Assembly (NCBI GenBank): GCA_031266805.1
Contig: JAISAH010000007.1
Coordinates: 1 to 33,146, forward strand
Reading direction: 5' to 3'
Source: Gracilibacteraceae bacterium
Lineage (GTDB): Bacteria; Bacillota; Desulfitobacteriia; Desulfitobacteriales; Syntrophobotulaceae
DNA: 33,146 bases
The notes under the pieces were generated by a model, which saw nothing but the letters and a program-made list of their open reading frames with translations, was not told where the DNA came from and did not search any database. The translations under genes were made by a program, and so were the position numbers. Position 1 is the first letter of the stretch, and every line of letters starts with the position of its first letter. This document shows positions 32,145-33,146 of the stretch, piece by piece.

Positions 32145-32867
32145 TCAATCGAAAGTCGCCCGTGAGGTGGCGGAAGCGTCCTGGTATTTTTTCAGCCGTT
32201 TGGTACTGCGGATACAATATAGCCCGTTGATCTGCTCCAGAAGATTTTCGTTTTTCAGATCCTTAATGATCCTCACCACGGTGATGCGGTTAATACCGAG
32301 GAGATTGGACAGCATTTGCTGGCTTATTTTTTCATTGATCAGTATTTTTCCGTCATAAATGACGCCGAAATTGTCGGCAAAAATAAGCAGGAGATTACAT
32401 AGCTTCCAAGTGGCGTCGTGAATACAAGTCTGCCGGACCTGATCCATTGCGGCAAAAAATTTATAGGAAAGAGATTCGACGACATCCATCATCAGCTGCG
32501 GATCTGTCTGCATGGCAGCCAGCAGAGAGTCTTTTTCGATGCAAAAGAGTTCGGAAGGTTTGACGGTCTTGAAGTAAACCTGGACCGGTTTATCCATCAG
32601 CAGATTGGCTTCAAGCATAATGGAGTTTTCTTCCATAAAATTGTAGACCCGTTCTTCGCCGCTGTTCGTGTATTCATATGTAATTACGCGCCCTTTTTTC
32701 ACGGCATAACAGCAAAGGGGGATCGCGCCCGGTTCGGCGAGAATAAAATCCTTGCGGAAATTCTTCAGAACACCCAACCGCTCAAATCTTTGAATACCGC
32801 GCGTAAGATAAAGCAACCGCGTGGGGTAATCTGTGTAGCCACGGCTCAAACGATTGTTCCTGATCAT
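32145..32867 (-). CDS. Crp/Fnr-family transcriptional regulator
   Basis: About 240 residues. The N-terminal cyclic-nucleotide-binding-like beta barrel (about 25-125; FILAEPGAIPLCCYAVKKGR, FMEENSIMLEANLL) is joined by the long dimer helix to a Crp-type winged helix (about 172-215; EKISQQMLSNLLGINRITVV, IIKDLKNENLLEQINGLYCI). The HTH has the usual S-x-x-x-L-x-R pattern only loosely. No FNR-type cysteine cluster is at the N-terminus. ATG at 32867 is chosen because GGAG sits 9 nt upstream; ATG 32882 and TTG 32885 are alternatives. It is divergent from the gene cut by the right edge, its likeliest target. Confidence 0.78.
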   Translation of the reverse strand: MIRNNRLSRGYTDYPTRLLYLTRGIQRFERLGVLKNFRKDFILAEPGAIPLCCYAVKKGRVITYEYTNSGEERVYNFMEENSIMLEANLLMDKPVQVYFKTVKPSELFCIEKDSLLAAMQTDPQLMMDVVESLSYKFFAAMDQVRQTCIHDATWKLCNLLLIFADNFGVIYDGKILINEKISQQMLSNLLGINRITVVRIIKDLKNENLLEQINGLYCIRSTKRLKKYQDASATSRATFD

Positions 32868-32968
32868 ATCTTTACGCTCCATCAACGTGCGGTGCAGTTA
32901 TGGGAACAACTGTAACTGAGGCAACCTATGCTGCATAGATTCTATCACTTGAAATTCCGAAGGCCTAA

Positions 32969-32982
32969 GTAGTTTAAGCTAC
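32969..32982. promoter_or_regulatory. Palindrome in the divergent region, possible operator
   Basis: GTAGTTTAAGCTAC is symmetric except for one base pair (GTAG.TTAA.CTAC). Its size and position between the Crp/Fnr gene and the divergent gene suit a Crp/Fnr-type operator. Confidence 0.4.
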
Positions 32983-33036
32983 ATTATATCAAAATATATT
33001 CGCCGGCGTAAGTCCTTATACTCGCGGAGGGTGTAG

Positions 33037-33053
33037 ATACAAAAATAATGTAT
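33037..33053. promoter_or_regulatory. Inverted repeat at the -35 box of the right-edge gene
   Basis: ATACA (33037-33041) and TGTAT (33049-33053), 7 nt apart, ending at the first base of the -35 hexamer of the promoter at 33053-33081. Possible regulator site. Confidence 0.35.
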
Positions 33054-33081
33054 TTACAATTCAATAGGGATCGTGTATGCT
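33053..33081 (+). promoter_or_regulatory. Candidate promoter of the right-edge gene
   Basis: TTTACA (33053-33058), 17-nt spacer, TATGCT (33076-33081), about 35 nt before the ATG. An alternative -10, TATACT, lies slightly downstream. Confidence 0.45.
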
Positions 33082-33115
33082 GGTGCTATACTCAGCAGGA
33101 AGGAGACGCGATCCG

Positions 33116-33146
33116 ATGCCCGAATCAAGTGACAAAACTGCAGATA
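33116..33146 (+). CDS. 5' end of a gene cut by the right edge
   Basis: An ATG at 33116 follows AAGGAG by 10 nt; only MPESSDKTAD is visible, too little to identify. It is divergent from the Crp/Fnr gene. Confidence 0.5.
   Translation, partial: MPESSDKTAD

Overview
The window looks like a chromosome segment of a Bacillota (Firmicutes) bacterium with moderately high GC. The support is the rplU-rpmA-spo0B-like-obg order, an SsrS-type 6S RNA, AGGAGG-type ribosome binding sites, frequent TTG/GTG starts and TTGACA-17-TATAAT promoters. The genus cannot be fixed from sequence alone. L27 lacks the cleavable N-terminal extension usual in Bacillota, which is a useful lineage clue.

Left accessory region (1-2128): the 5' end of a secreted-protein gene, then a worn defence/mobile remnant on the minus strand. 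It holds a Cro/C1 regulator, a 22-codon stub resembling the start of DUF499 ATPases, and an intact MntA-HepT toxin-antitoxin pair. Next come a decayed Rpn-type nuclease/transposase tail and a gene-free, repeat-rich stretch. From 2129 to 5428 lies a catabolic-type operon that has visibly decayed: intact etfB, an etfA stub joined by deletion to the C-terminal half of an SDR, a frameshifted MFS transporter and an intact SDR. A divergent PucR/CdaR-type regulator (5875-7440) faces it, with repeated operator-like sites in both leaders.

Conserved core (7444-15368): the rplU-rpmA-spo0B-like-obg-ispE operon (minus), an ECF-type sigma factor preceded by a 29-codon ORF (plus), cysK (minus), rpmE (plus), a 162-bp MITE-like element with target-site duplication, a terminator, then prfA-prmC (plus).

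Right half (15358-33146), nearly all minus strand. Units in transcription order are: PilZ protein then a receiver/winged-helix regulator; lipoprotein then queH; and a long run led by a 6S RNA gene, ogt-thrC-pepF-hsp70-(J-domain/TPR)-SDR. Further right are a winged-helix regulator with coiled coil, an operon of an unknown protein, a DnaA-like ATPase, pfkA and panB, and a Crp/Fnr regulator divergent from a gene cut by the right edge.

The most distinctive items are the dedicated Hsp70 plus 1081-residue J/TPR protein, the short DnaA paralogue coupled to pfkA, the MITE-like element, the 6S RNA whose 5' end matches its own terminator, and the scarred electron-transfer-flavoprotein operon. No tRNA, rRNA or CRISPR array was seen.
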